From assembly GCA_007134775.1 (NCBI GenBank), contig SLKC01000077.1, forward strand, positions 1 through 42,991: 42,991 nucleotides of DNA. The letters run 5' to 3'. Shown piece by piece: positions 11,262-21,384 of the stretch. The translations under genes were made by a program, and so were the position numbers. Below the pieces are notes generated by a model. That model was given only the letters and a program-made list of their open reading frames with translations, was not told the DNA's origin and ran no database searches. This stretch comes from Ectothiorhodospiraceae bacterium. GTDB taxonomy: Bacteria > Pseudomonadota > Gammaproteobacteria > XJ16 > Halofilaceae. The stretch's first letter is position 1. Each line of letters opens with the position of its first letter.

Positions 11262-12233
11262 ATGGCGACTGCCTGCTTCCTTGACGCCGGCTCCGTGGGC
11301 ACCGACCTCGATTTCGCTGCCCTGACGGCGGCCGCCGATGACTGGTGCTGGCACGAGTCGACGCGACCGGGGGATGTGGCCGCGCGACTCGCCGACGCCG
11401 AGATCGCCGTCACCAACAAGGTCGTAATCGATGCCGCGACCCTGGCCGCCAATCCCCAACTGAAGTTGATCTGCGTGGCCGCCACCGGGGTCAACAATGT
11501 CGATCTGGAGGCGGCCCGCAGACTCGGTATCACCGTGGTGAATGCGGTCGGCTATGCCACGCCGGCGGTGATCCAGCATGTCTTCGCCCTGCTGCTCGCC
11601 CTCGCCACGCGCCTGCCGCAATACAGCGAAGCCGTGCGCGACGGCCGCTGGCAGACCGCACCCCATTTCTGTCTCCTTGACTACCCCATCACCGAACTCG
11701 CCGGGCGCACGCTCGGCATCGTAGGACACGGTGAACTCGGCAGCGCCGTCGCCCGTGTGGCGACAGCGTTCGGCATGGAAATACTGCTTGCTGCGCGCCC
11801 GGGCGTGAACCGTGCAGCGGGCGATCGAATCCCGCTGCCCGAACTCCTCGAACAGGCCGATGCAGTCACGCTCCACTGCCCGTTGACGCCGACAACGCGG
11901 GGGCTGATCGATGCGGATGCGCTCGAGCGAATGCGATCGCAGGCCTTTCTCATCAACACGGCCCGTGGTGGCATCGTCGACGAGGCGGCGCTTGCGCAGG
12001 CGCTGCGCAGCGGCGCGATCGCGGGCGCGGGGGTCGACGTACTCACCCGCGAGCCCCCGCGGAGCGGCAACCCCCTGCTCGCCCCCGACATCCCCAATCT
12101 CGTCGTCACACCGCACGTCGCCTGGGCAAGCCGGGACGCGCGACAGCGCTTGGTCGATCAGGTAGCGGCCAACGTCCGGGCCTACCGGGCCGGCACGCCA
12201 TGCCGCGTTGTCACGGGGGCAGGCACGAATTGA
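11262..12233 (+). CDS. D-2-hydroxyacid dehydrogenase (glycerate dehydrogenase-like)
   Basis: The 323-aa protein belongs to the D-isomer-specific 2-hydroxyacid dehydrogenases, which interconvert 2-oxoacids and D-2-hydroxyacids with NAD(P)H. The Rossmann motif GHGELG is at residues 155-160 after LAGRTLGIV. The catalytic Arg235 (NTARGG), Glu264 (LTREPP) and His285 (TPHVAWAS) are all present, so the enzyme should be active. HVAWAS and the AARPG segment after the second strand resemble glycerate (hydroxypyruvate) dehydrogenases of the HprA type; the substrate is inferred, not proven. It starts 9 bp after mreD and is probably cotranscribed with it. Confidence 0.88.
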   Translation: MATACFLDAGSVGTDLDFAALTAAADDWCWHESTRPGDVAARLADAEIAVTNKVVIDAATLAANPQLKLICVAATGVNNVDLEAARRLGITVVNAVGYATPAVIQHVFALLLALATRLPQYSEAVRDGRWQTAPHFCLLDYPITELAGRTLGIVGHGELGSAVARVATAFGMEILLAARPGVNRAAGDRIPLPELLEQADAVTLHCPLTPTTRGLIDADALERMRSQAFLINTARGGIVDEAALAQALRSGAIAGAGVDVLTREPPRSGNPLLAPDIPNLVVTPHVAWASRDARQRLVDQVAANVRAYRAGTPCRVVTGAGTN

Positions 12234-12249
12234 CGGCACCCGCGGGGCG

Positions 12250-12735
12250 TCATTCACCGAGGATCAACGCGCGCGCCCCGTCATCGACCTGGTACGGCAC
12301 CCGCTGCAGGGGCGGACCGGGCGTCTCGCCGGTCGGGGCGCCGGCCGCGTCGTAGCGTGCCCCACTGCAGGTCTCGCGGAAGTCACTCGCGTCTCGACGC
12401 CAGACCAGCGGACAGCCGTTGCGCGGACCGCGATCATGCACGACCAGCCACTCCGCATCGGCCGACGCGGCCCCTGCGGCCAGGGCTGAGCGCGTGGCCT
12501 CGCTCCGGCGCAGGATCCACACCCCTGTCCCGTCGAACTCGGCGCGGCGGGCGTGATCGGGGGCGAGGCCGTCCACTTCCACCTGCGTGACAACCGCACC
12601 ACCGCCCCCTCGCTCATTGTCAGAGCCGACGTACTGCACAACGACGGACAGCACCACGCCGGCCGCCAGGAGTGTGGTCAACTTCAGCAGCACGCGCAGG
12701 CGAAATCGGGCGGGCGTCTCTGGGATCGGCTGCAT
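12250..12735 (-). CDS. Rieske-fold-like membrane-anchored protein lacking Fe-S ligands
   Basis: The 161-aa protein has one N-terminal membrane segment (about residues 15-36) and a soluble domain that aligns by eye with bc1/b6f Rieske proteins. FDGTGVWILRRSEA resembles the 'WRGKPVFILRRT' segment, and EWLVVHDRGPRNGCPLVW matches 'EYLVVIGxCTHLGC' position by position. TCSGARYDAAG matches 'PCHGSxYDxxG', and a GPPLQRVPY tail follows. The two disulfide cysteines are kept (Cys108, Cys123; 14 residues between, as in b6f Rieske). All four cluster ligands are replaced: Gly103, Arg105, Glu121 and Ser124 in place of Cys, His, Cys, His. It therefore cannot bind a standard Rieske cluster. Function unknown. 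It diverges from rsmJ with 57 bp between the starts and converges on the dehydrogenase gene. Confidence 0.85.
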   Translation of the reverse strand: MQPIPETPARFRLRVLLKLTTLLAAGVVLSVVVQYVGSDNERGGGGAVVTQVEVDGLAPDHARRAEFDGTGVWILRRSEATRSALAAGAASADAEWLVVHDRGPRNGCPLVWRRDASDFRETCSGARYDAAGAPTGETPGPPLQRVPYQVDDGARALILGE

Positions 12736-12792
12736 CGGAATCGGCCTTCGCGAGCGCTGCGTCTCATTGTAACCAGGGGTTATGCTAACGCC

Positions 12793-13632
12793 ATGGAATC
12801 ATCGATTGCGCTGGTCTGTACCGCGCCCGAACGCGAGCCGGAAGCGGCCGCCCTCGCAGATGGGTTCGGCCTGCGGCGGGAGGATCATCCACCGACACAC
12901 GGCGATCGACTCGCACTCGTGCTAACGGCCAACCGCCTCGAACTGCGGGCCGCTGGCCGCGCTGCGCCTGGCCCACTGGCAGTCGACTTCACCGCAGGAC
13001 GGCAGTATCACCGCGGGCGACGGGCAAGCATCCGCGATGAAGCGCTGGCGCGAGCGGCCGGGATCGGCCGCGGCTGGCGCCCCGAAGTGATCGACGCCAC
13101 GGCGGGATTGGGCAGAGACAGTTTCCTGCTGGCAAGCATGGGATGCTCGGTCACGGCCTGCGAACGCAACCCGGTCGTCGCCGCTCTACTGGCCGATGGC
13201 CTGGCCCGGGCGAAGTCGGCCGCCGCCACACGGGACATCGCTCGTCGCATCCATCTGCGGCACTGTGATGCGCTGGCGGTCCTGGCAGAGCGGGCGAGCG
13301 ATGTGATCCTGGTCGATCCGATGCACCCGCCACGGCGCAAGTCAGCGGCCGTCAAAAAGGAGATGCGGCTGCTCCAGCAGCTCGTGGGCGCAGACCCCGA
13401 CAGCACCGCGCTCCTGGCGGCAGCGCTGGGGGCGGCGCGCCATCGTGTTGTCGTCAAGCGCCCCGCCCGCGCAGAGCCATTGCCCGGCCCCGCCCCTTTT
13501 CACACCGTCAGCGGCCGCTCCACGCGGTTCGACGTGTATGCGGGTCACGCCGAAGGCGACGCAGGGGGCGGATCGGCGAATCCAGACGACAGACCCCAGG
13601 GGGGGACGCAAACGCGTCGGCCCCGGAGGTAG
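12793..13632 (+). CDS. rsmJ: 16S rRNA (guanine1516-N2)-methyltransferase
   Basis: RsmJ methylates N2 of G1516 in 16S rRNA using SAM. The 279-aa protein shows the family layout: an N-terminal lobe with LVLTANRLELRAAG, then VDFTAGRQYHRGR, the SAM-binding VIDATAGLGRDSFLLASMG, and the catalytic DPMHPPRRKSAAVKKEMRLL that corresponds to the family DPMYP-type motif. The ATG at 12793 begins MESSIALVCTAP and fits the family length; upstream in-frame sequence overlaps the divergent gene and is not conserved. The C-terminal 35 residues are Gly/Arg/Asp-rich and probably disordered. Confidence 0.92.
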   Translation: MESSIALVCTAPEREPEAAALADGFGLRREDHPPTHGDRLALVLTANRLELRAAGRAAPGPLAVDFTAGRQYHRGRRASIRDEALARAAGIGRGWRPEVIDATAGLGRDSFLLASMGCSVTACERNPVVAALLADGLARAKSAAATRDIARRIHLRHCDALAVLAERASDVILVDPMHPPRRKSAAVKKEMRLLQQLVGADPDSTALLAAALGAARHRVVVKRPARAEPLPGPAPFHTVSGRSTRFDVYAGHAEGDAGGGSANPDDRPQGGTQTRRPRR

Positions 13633-13649
13633 AGGGTCCCCCGGGGCCG
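13618..13649. terminator. hairpin between convergent rsmJ and usp genes
   Basis: CGGCCCCGG at 13618-13626 pairs perfectly with CCGGGGCCG at 13641-13649 around a 14-nt loop. It spans the rsmJ stop and lies between two convergent genes. There is no clear T-run, so termination is inferred from position and stem strength only. Confidence 0.45.
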
Positions 13650-13697
13650 ATCACTGATGCAGGTGCACGGCTATCTAGCGGGATACCCGCCAAACGC

Positions 13698-14183
13698 TCA
13701 CTTGACCGTGATAACGGAGCACTTCGCGAGATTCTGCACCTTGTAGGAGACGCTGCCGGCAAGCAGCCCCTTGAGCCCACCAAGGCCCCGCGAGCCCATG
13801 ACGATCAGGTCGGCATTCGCCTTGTCCGCGTTCTCGAGGATTTCCTCGGCCGCAATGCCACCGGTCTTGGCCTTCTCGATCTCTGTGGCCCCCTCGGCCT
13901 TGGCCGATTCTTCGGCCTTCTCGAGCAGCTTATCGGCGATGTCCTCAAGCACTTCCGGCGGCTCGGAGGGCTCGACGTAACCGGCGCCAACAGCCATCCC
14001 CGGCTCCGGCTTGCTCGGCTTGTCCGAGAGCTTGCGGATATCGTCGGGCAGACGCCCATGGAGGAGCACCTGCAGCAGATGCAGCTTCGCGCCATACTTT
14101 GCCGCAAGGTCGGCTGCGAGCTTGACCGCCTTGTCCGAATGCTTCGAGCCGTCAATCGGTACCAGGATATTCTTGACTTCCAT
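13698..14183 (-). CDS. universal stress protein, UspA family
   Basis: The 161-aa protein has the single-domain UspA fold: start MEVKNILVPIDGSKHSDKAV, middle IAAEEILENADKANADLIVMG, and the ATP-binding signature G-x2-G-x9-G-S in MGSRGLGGLKGLLAGSVS, so it is of the nucleotide-binding type. An insertion between strands 2 and 3 (SDKPSKPEPGMAVGAGYVEP) is shared in outline with the next Usp gene, so the pair probably arose by duplication. A good ribosome binding site (GGAG, 8 nt before ATG) is present. Such proteins support survival in stress and growth arrest; the trigger is not known here. Confidence 0.93.
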   Translation of the reverse strand: MEVKNILVPIDGSKHSDKAVKLAADLAAKYGAKLHLLQVLLHGRLPDDIRKLSDKPSKPEPGMAVGAGYVEPSEPPEVLEDIADKLLEKAEESAKAEGATEIEKAKTGGIAAEEILENADKANADLIVMGSRGLGGLKGLLAGSVSYKVQNLAKCSVITVK

Positions 14184-14231
14184 CAGTTATTCTCCTGCTC
14201 TTGTGTGTGAAATGGGAGAGCCGGACCACAA

Positions 14232-14260
14232 GATATGCGGACCGTCCCCGTAGCCGTCAA
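14232..14260 (-). promoter_or_regulatory. promoter candidate for the first usp gene
   Basis: On the minus strand TTGACG (14260-14255) is followed after 17 bp by CATATC (14237-14232). The -35 is good and the -10 is weak. An interrupted palindrome CCACGTGTCGTGG at 14261-14273 sits directly upstream of the -35 and could be an activator site. Confidence 0.35.
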
Positions 14261-14294
14261 CCACGTGTCGTGGTCTCCGGCCGCCCTCCCCGAT

Positions 14295-14765
14295 TCAGCG
14301 CACGGTAATCACGGTGCAATTCGCCATCGTCTGCACCTTGTGCGAAACGCTGCCGACGAGTAGGCCGGCCAGTGTACCCAAGCCCCGAGCACCCATCACG
14401 ATGCAATCGATGCCGTTGCGCTTGGCATATCCGAGGATCTGATGCGCCGCCGGGCCGATCTCCCAGGAGCCGTAGACGCGCTCGATACCGGCCCGCTCGG
14501 CCTTGCGTCGGGCATCGGCCACCAGGGCCTCGGCGACATCCTTGGCAATTTCCCGCTCATAGACGGGCGCCGCATTGGGTGAAGCCGACGCCGGCAGCGA
14601 CGGCCGATCCGACAAATAGCGCAGCTCCGGTGGCACTTCCCCCGCGCCCACAATATGCAGGACGTGGAGGTCAGCATCGTGGACTAGCGCGAGTTCGATC
14701 GCGCTGTGCAGCGCGCGCTCGGCATGTTGCGAGCCGTCCACCGGAACCAATATGCGATTGAACAT
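14295..14765 (-). CDS. universal stress protein, UspA family, behind an FNR-type box
   Basis: The 156-aa protein begins MFNRILVPVDGSQHAERALH and ends with the ATP-binding motif MGARGLGTLAGLLVGSVS (G-x2-G-x9-G-S). It resembles the neighbouring Usp, including the linker LSDRPSLPASASPNAAP between strands. A purine-rich GAGGGGGCTAGGG precedes the ATG. The upstream gap holds an FNR/ANR-like box (14883-14896), which suggests induction at low oxygen, as known for several Pseudomonas usp genes. The Usp call rests on motifs; the regulation is inference. Confidence 0.93.
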   Translation of the reverse strand: MFNRILVPVDGSQHAERALHSAIELALVHDADLHVLHIVGAGEVPPELRYLSDRPSLPASASPNAAPVYEREIAKDVAEALVADARRKAERAGIERVYGSWEIGPAAHQILGYAKRNGIDCIVMGARGLGTLAGLLVGSVSHKVQTMANCTVITVR

Positions 14766-14854
14766 CCCTAGCCCCCTCGTTCTTGCCGGCCGGTCGGCAT
14801 CTGCGAGATGGTGCTCCTCACCTGCCCCCGGATCAACACAATCAGCCCGTCATT

Positions 14855-14896
14855 ATGCTACCGCACGACTATCGCCCGGATGTTGACGCAGATCAA
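14855..14896 (-). promoter_or_regulatory. FNR/ANR-type promoter candidate for the second usp gene
   Basis: On the minus strand TTGATCTGCGTCAA (14896-14883) matches the FNR/ANR consensus TTGAT-N4-ATCAA at 9 of 10 fixed positions. Twenty-two bases downstream comes TAGCAT (14860-14855), overlapping CATAAT (14857-14852). A 22-bp gap places the box at about -41.5, the class II activation position, and there is no obvious -35. The site lies in the 165-bp gap between the usp and DUF3301 genes, which otherwise holds nothing I recognise. Confidence 0.55.
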
Positions 14897-14930
14897 GCAG
14901 CAGGACCAATCTCAGCGCACCCCAGCTTCA

Positions 14931-15281
14931 CTACGGGTCACGCGAGTCACCGAGACCCGGTACGGGCGAGGCAGGCGGGTGCTCCGCGGCATCGAGATGC
15001 ACATCCACCACACGGCGCCCTAGAAGGCGCGCGTAACCAGCCTGCCTCCCGTCTCCGGTCTGACTGAACTCGAAGTGGTAGAGCCGGGCGAGGCACAAGC
15101 CGCCCCCGCTATCACGCTGGACGCGCAATCGCCGCAAGACCACGCTGTCGTCGAGGAATTGCGCGCCGAAGGCACGGCATGCCCGCCGACACGCCCCGAC
15201 CGCGGCCTCCCGAGCGCGCATCGAGTCCCACCACCAGAGCAAGGCGAGTCCAAGCACCAAGAACGGCAGCAGTTGGCTCAT
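14931..15281 (-). CDS. DUF3301 family membrane-anchored protein
   Basis: The 116-aa protein begins MSQLLPFLVLGLALLWWWDS, a single N-terminal membrane segment. It continues REAAVGACRRACRAFGAQFLDDSVVLRRLRVQRDSGG, LCLARLYHFEFSQTGDGRQAGYARLLGRRVVDVHLD. The 'WWDSMRARE', 'LDDSV.LRRLR' and 'YHFEFS.TGD.R..GY' pattern is that of the DUF3301 family of gammaproteobacteria. Function is unknown. The last 20 residues are proline-rich. It is transcribed away from the DUF1244 gene, and on the same strand as the usp genes. Confidence 0.85.
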   Translation of the reverse strand: MSQLLPFLVLGLALLWWWDSMRAREAAVGACRRACRAFGAQFLDDSVVLRRLRVQRDSGGGLCLARLYHFEFSQTGDGRQAGYARLLGRRVVDVHLDAAEHPPASPVPGLGDSRDP

Positions 15282-15292
15282 GCCCCCCCGCG

Positions 15293-15321
15293 TCGAGAAT
15301 CGCTGTCTCCTCCCCTATAAT
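15293..15321 (+). promoter_or_regulatory. sigma70-type promoter candidate for the DUF1244-dehydrogenase operon
   Basis: A perfect TATAAT lies at 15316-15321, with TCGAGA (4 of 6) 17 bp upstream at 15293-15298. It is the best -10 hexamer in the window and lies about 75 bp before the first gene of the operon. Confidence 0.6.
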
Positions 15322-15329
15322 GACCAGCC

Positions 15330-15359
15330 GGCACGGCCCTGTCACGGGGCCGGCGTGCC
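15330..15359 (+). other. strong hairpin at the predicted 5' end of the mRNA
   Basis: GGCAC+GGCCC (15330-15339) pairs with GGGCC (15347-15351) and GTGCC (15355-15359), leaving a 3-nt bulge (GGC) and a 7-nt loop. It starts almost exactly at the transcription start predicted from the TATAAT at 15316. It could stabilise the 5' end or be regulatory; no T-run follows. Confidence 0.5.
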
Positions 15360-15398
15360 ACCGACGCAGCTTGCAATACAGCAGGGGCTAGATACGTG

Positions 15399-15665
15399 AT
15401 GGATGAAACGACCCGCGCCGCGATCGAAGCCGCGGCCTTTCGGCGCCTGGTTGAACACCTCCAGACGCACACCGAGGTCCAGAACATCGACCTGATGGAA
15501 CTCGCGGGCTTCTGCCGCAACTGCCTCGCCAAATGGTACAGCGCAGCCGCAGTGGAGCACGGTGTCGACATCGACTATGAGACCGCTCGCGAGGCGATCT
15601 ACGGCATGCCCTACGACGAGTGGAAGGCTCGGTACCAGACACCGCGCACGGGAGAAACGACATGA
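15399..15665 (+). CDS. DUF1244 family protein
   Basis: The protein of about 88 aa contains the DUF1244 signature: EAAAFRRLVEHLQTHTEVQN, IDLMELAGFCRNCLAKWY with two cysteines in FCRNC, and AREAIYGMPYDEWKARYQ at the C-terminus. The role of the family is unknown; it is small, helical and cytosolic. I chose the ATG at 15399 (MDETTR); a GTG directly before it at 15396 is equally placed relative to AGGGG. The stop overlaps the next gene start by 4 bp, so translation is coupled to the dehydrogenase. Confidence 0.88.
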   Translation: MDETTRAAIEAAAFRRLVEHLQTHTEVQNIDLMELAGFCRNCLAKWYSAAAVEHGVDIDYETAREAIYGMPYDEWKARYQTPRTGETT

Positions 15666-16714
15666 ACACACCCAAGCCGTCGGGCCGGGAGGCTCAGCCG
15701 ATCGAGATCGTGGAGCTGGAGGGCGACGGCATCGGCCCCGAGCTTGCGACGGCCGTGCACCGTGTGGCCGAGGCCCTGCCCATCGAGCTGCGGTTCCGCC
15801 CCGTCGACTGGTCCCTCGAACGGCGGGAACGGGATGGCGAAGCGGCGGTCGACGAGGCCGAACGGGCGATGCGAAGCACGCGCCTCGCCCTCAAATATCC
15901 CACGGTCACCGGCTCGGTCAGCCCGAATGCATTGATCCGGCGGCGCATCGGCTTTTCCGTGATCTACCGGCCGGCGATCTCGATCCGCGGCATCTCGTCG
16001 AATTTCAAGTCGGACGTCAACCTCCACATCGTGCGCGTCGCCACGGGCGGCACCTACGACGACCCGGGTCAGTTCGTCGGTCGCAACGCCGCGGTATCGC
16101 TGCGCATGGTCGAGCGCGAGCCCTGTGCCCAGGCGGCCAAGTTTGCCTTCGAACTCGCGCGCAAGAAGGGCTTCACGATGACCTCCTCGTCGAAGCACAC
16201 GATCCAGCGCGTCACCGACGGACTCTTCGAATCGGTGGTTTCCGAGGTGCATGACCAAGGTTACGAGGACGTGCCGCACCACCGCGAACTGTTCGACGCC
16301 TTGCTTGCCAAGGTCATCCTGCAGCCCCAGGATTTCGAGGTGGTACTGGTCCTCAACGAGTATGGCGACTTCCTCTCCGACATGGCGTCAGGTCTCGTCG
16401 GCAGTCTCGGCACAGGAGCCAGCGGGAACTTCTCGTTCAACGACGACCACGAGGTCGACATCGCAATGTTCGACCCCGCTGGTGGCACGGCCCCCGACAT
16501 TGCGGGGCAGAATGTGTGCAACCCCAGTGCGATGCTGCTCGCGTTCGGCATGCTCCTTGACCACATCGATCGCTACGACCTGGGACACGCCTTGCGCCTC
16601 GCCCTGCTGGCCGCGATCGAGGCCGGGGAGACCACCGGCGACCTGGGCGGGAATCTCTCGACGAGCGCTTTCACGGAGCACGTGATCGCAAGACTTGCCG
16701 ACCACCTCCCCTGA
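15662..16714 (+). CDS. isocitrate/isopropylmalate-family dehydrogenase, NAD-type signature
   Basis: The 350-aa protein is a metal-dependent decarboxylating dehydrogenase. Substrate residues of isocitrate dehydrogenase are recognisable: Ser87, Asn89 and Arg93 (SPNALIR), Arg103 (YRP), Arg125, Tyr132, Lys178, and the metal-binding Asp236 and Asp240 (GDFLSD). The cofactor loop reads GGTAPDIAG (274-282). Asp279 and Ile280 are the pair that marks NAD use, where E. coli NADP enzyme has Lys344 and Tyr345. The usual His of HGxAP is Gly274. The segment RVATGGTYDD replaces the common REN(T/S)E motif, so this is a divergent branch. Genomic context (upstream of sucAB-lpd-sucCD) supports isocitrate as substrate; 3-isopropylmalate or a related acid cannot be excluded. 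Start at 15662 overlaps the DUF1244 stop (ATGA). Confidence 0.85.
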   Translation: MNTPKPSGREAQPIEIVELEGDGIGPELATAVHRVAEALPIELRFRPVDWSLERRERDGEAAVDEAERAMRSTRLALKYPTVTGSVSPNALIRRRIGFSVIYRPAISIRGISSNFKSDVNLHIVRVATGGTYDDPGQFVGRNAAVSLRMVEREPCAQAAKFAFELARKKGFTMTSSSKHTIQRVTDGLFESVVSEVHDQGYEDVPHHRELFDALLAKVILQPQDFEVVLVLNEYGDFLSDMASGLVGSLGTGASGNFSFNDDHEVDIAMFDPAGGTAPDIAGQNVCNPSAMLLAFGMLLDHIDRYDLGHALRLALLAAIEAGETTGDLGGNLSTSAFTEHVIARLADHLP

Positions 16715-17049
16715 GTCGCGGACCTCCAGGGGCATTTGAACCACCGCGCCCCTTGAGGAATGGTATGATCCCCGTTAACGTCGCAGATCACCAGAACATC
16801 ATGCTGCGGATCGAGGTCGCCTGGCCCGATCCCACCTTGCAATCGGAGCCCTGACACGATTCAATGTTCCGAAAGGGTGGGCTCTGCCGACGGATGGGGT
16901 GGCAGACGACCCTTCGGGGATCCGTGCGCGACGAATGCTGGTTGATCTGGCGTGCTGGCGGACCCGCCGCCCAGCGGCGCCGGGGGCGATGCCTCTAACC
17001 CCGCGCGATCCCGATCAATGCAGCTCCCTGATCCGCCTGGTGACCGGCC
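16715..17049 (+). other. 335-bp gap: promoter and structured leader of sucA
   Basis: No credible gene lies here. An extended -10 (TGG-TATGAT, 16761-16769) would give a sucA leader of about 270 nt. That leader can fold into consecutive hairpins. CCCACC (16831-16836) pairs with GGTGGG (16876-16881), with CGGA/TCCG inside. TCTGCC (16883-16888) pairs with GGCAGA (16901-16906). A UUCG-capped CCC/GGG stem follows at about 16910-16919, and GCCGC/GCGGC further on. The length and folding suggest post-transcriptional control; pairings were found by eye. Confidence 0.5.
16761..16769 (+). promoter_or_regulatory. extended -10 promoter candidate for the suc operon
   Basis: TGG followed by TATGAT (5 of 6 matches) at 16764-16769. 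No good -35 at 16-18 bp; TTGAAC at 16736-16741 is too far (22 bp). Extended -10 promoters can work without a -35. Confidence 0.4.
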
Positions 17050-19902
<2,853 letters not shown>

Positions 19903-19917
19903 CGACTGATGGGCCTA

Positions 19918-19932
19918 CCTTGCGTTGCAAGG
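19918..19932 (+). other. short hairpin in the sucA-sucB gap
   Basis: CCTTGC and GCAAGG form a 6-bp stem with a 3-nt loop 15 bases after the sucA stop, in the 82-bp gap before sucB. It has no T-run and may act as an mRNA processing or stability element. Low certainty. Confidence 0.3.
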
Positions 19933-19984
19933 CGAGAGGTGAAGGCGGTCACACGAACCAACATTACCCATAAGGAAGCCAGCG

Positions 19985-21292
19985 ATGAGCACCGATATCA
20001 CCGTCCCTCAGCTGCCGGAGTCCGTTTCCGACGCGACCATCGCAAGCTGGACCAAGAAGCCCGGCGACCCCGTCAAGCGTGACGAAGTGCTCGTGGAACT
20101 GGAAACGGACAAGGTGGTGCTGGAGGTGCCCGCGCCAGCCGATGGTGTCCTCACGGAGATCCTCCATGACGAGGGGGCGACCGTAACCGCCGACACGGTG
20201 CTCGGCAGGGTCAGCGAAGGCGCCGAGGCAGCGGCCGAATCTCCGGCGCCCGCGGCGACCGAGGCCGAGAAGTCCAAGGCGTCGGCGAGCGCACCCGCGG
20301 AGACCGAGGATTCCGCCGACCACGGCGAGTCCCGCATGGGTCCGGCAGCGCGCAAGCTCATCGAGGAGCACGGTCTCGATCCTGCCGGGATCAAGGGCAC
20401 GGGCAAGGACGGCCGGATCCTCAAGGAAGACGTTCAGCGCCACCTGGACAGCGGGGCCGCGCAAGAGAAGAAGCCGGCCGAACAGCCCGCTTCGAAGCCC
20501 GCCGAAGCGGCGGCGACGCCCTCGCCCGCTGCCGAGGCACCCCGCCCCGAGGAGACGGCGAGCGCCGCCGGCGTCGGTTTCGCCCCGGGTGAGCGTCCGG
20601 AGAAACGGGTTCCCATGACGCGCCTGCGGGCGCGCATCGCCGAGCGGCTACTGCAGGCCACGCAGCAGACGGCCATGTTGACCACATTCAACGAGGTCAA
20701 CATGCAGCCCATCATGGAGCTGAGGGAGCGTTACAAGGACCCATTCGAGAAGAGCCATGGCACCAAGCTGGGCTTCATGTCGTTCTTCGTGACGGCGGCC
20801 GCGGAGGCGCTGAAACGCTTCCCCGACATCAATGCCTCGATCGACGGACAGGACATCGTTTATCACGGCTACTGCGACATCGGCATCGCGGTGTCATCGG
20901 AGCGCGGGCTCGTCGTCCCGATCCTGCGCGACGCCGAAACGCTCTCGATGGCCGAGATCGAACGCCGGATCCGCGATTTCGGCGGGCGCGCTCAGGAAGG
21001 CAAGATCGGCATGGAGGAGATGACCGGCGGCACGTTCACCATCACCAACGGCGGCGTGTTCGGATCACTGGTTTCCACACCGATCCTCAACATGCCGCAG
21101 AGCGCGATCCTGGGCATGCACAAGATCCAGGAACGCCCGGTTGCGGAGAACGGGGAAGTGGTCATCCGTCCCATGATGTACCTGGCCCTCTCCTACGACC
21201 ACCGCATCGTCGACGGCAAGGATTCGGTGCAGTTCCTGGTCGCGATCAAGAACCTGCTCGAGGATCCAGCACGGCTACTGCTGGACCTTTGA
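19985..21292 (+). CDS. sucB: dihydrolipoyllysine succinyltransferase (2-oxoglutarate dehydrogenase E2)
   Basis: SucB forms the core of the complex and transfers the succinyl group from its lipoyl arm to CoA. The 435-aa protein has one lipoyl domain with Lys43 in [14 protein letters not shown], then an Ala/Pro/Glu-rich linker. The E3/E1-binding domain is [19 protein letters not shown]...[13 protein letters not shown] second Ala/Pro linker leads to the acyltransferase domain, which ends with catalytic His406 and Asp410 in [16 protein letters not shown] precedes the ATG. It sits between sucA and lpd. Confidence 0.98.
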   Translation: MSTDITVPQLPESVSDATIASWTKKPGDPVKRDEVLVELETDKVVLEVPAPADGVLTEILHDEGATVTADTVLGRVSEGAEAAAESPAPAATEAEKSKASASAPAETEDSADHGESRMGPAARKLIEEHGLDPAGIKGTGKDGRILKEDVQRHLDSGAAQEKKPAEQPASKPAEAAATPSPAAEAPRPEETASAAGVGFAPGERPEKRVPMTRLRARIAERLLQATQQTAMLTTFNEVNMQPIMELRERYKDPFEKSHGTKLGFMSFFVTAAAEALKRFPDINASIDGQDIVYHGYCDIGIAVSSERGLVVPILRDAETLSMAEIERRIRDFGGRAQEGKIGMEEMTGGTFTITNGGVFGSLVSTPILNMPQSAILGMHKIQERPVAENGEVVIRPMMYLALSYDHRIVDGKDSVQFLVAIKNLLEDPARLLLDL

Positions 21293-21384
21293 GCGACAAC
21301 CACCCTGCGGGGCTGGACCGAGTGGGTAACACGATCCCGGGTCGTTACGGCTCCGCCAACGGTCCTGAATAAGGAGAGGCGGCA

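Noticed and set aside
16952-16965. TTGATCTGGCGTGC in the sucA leader as an FNR box
   Set aside because: Only the first half-site matches; the second half is not ATCAA-like.
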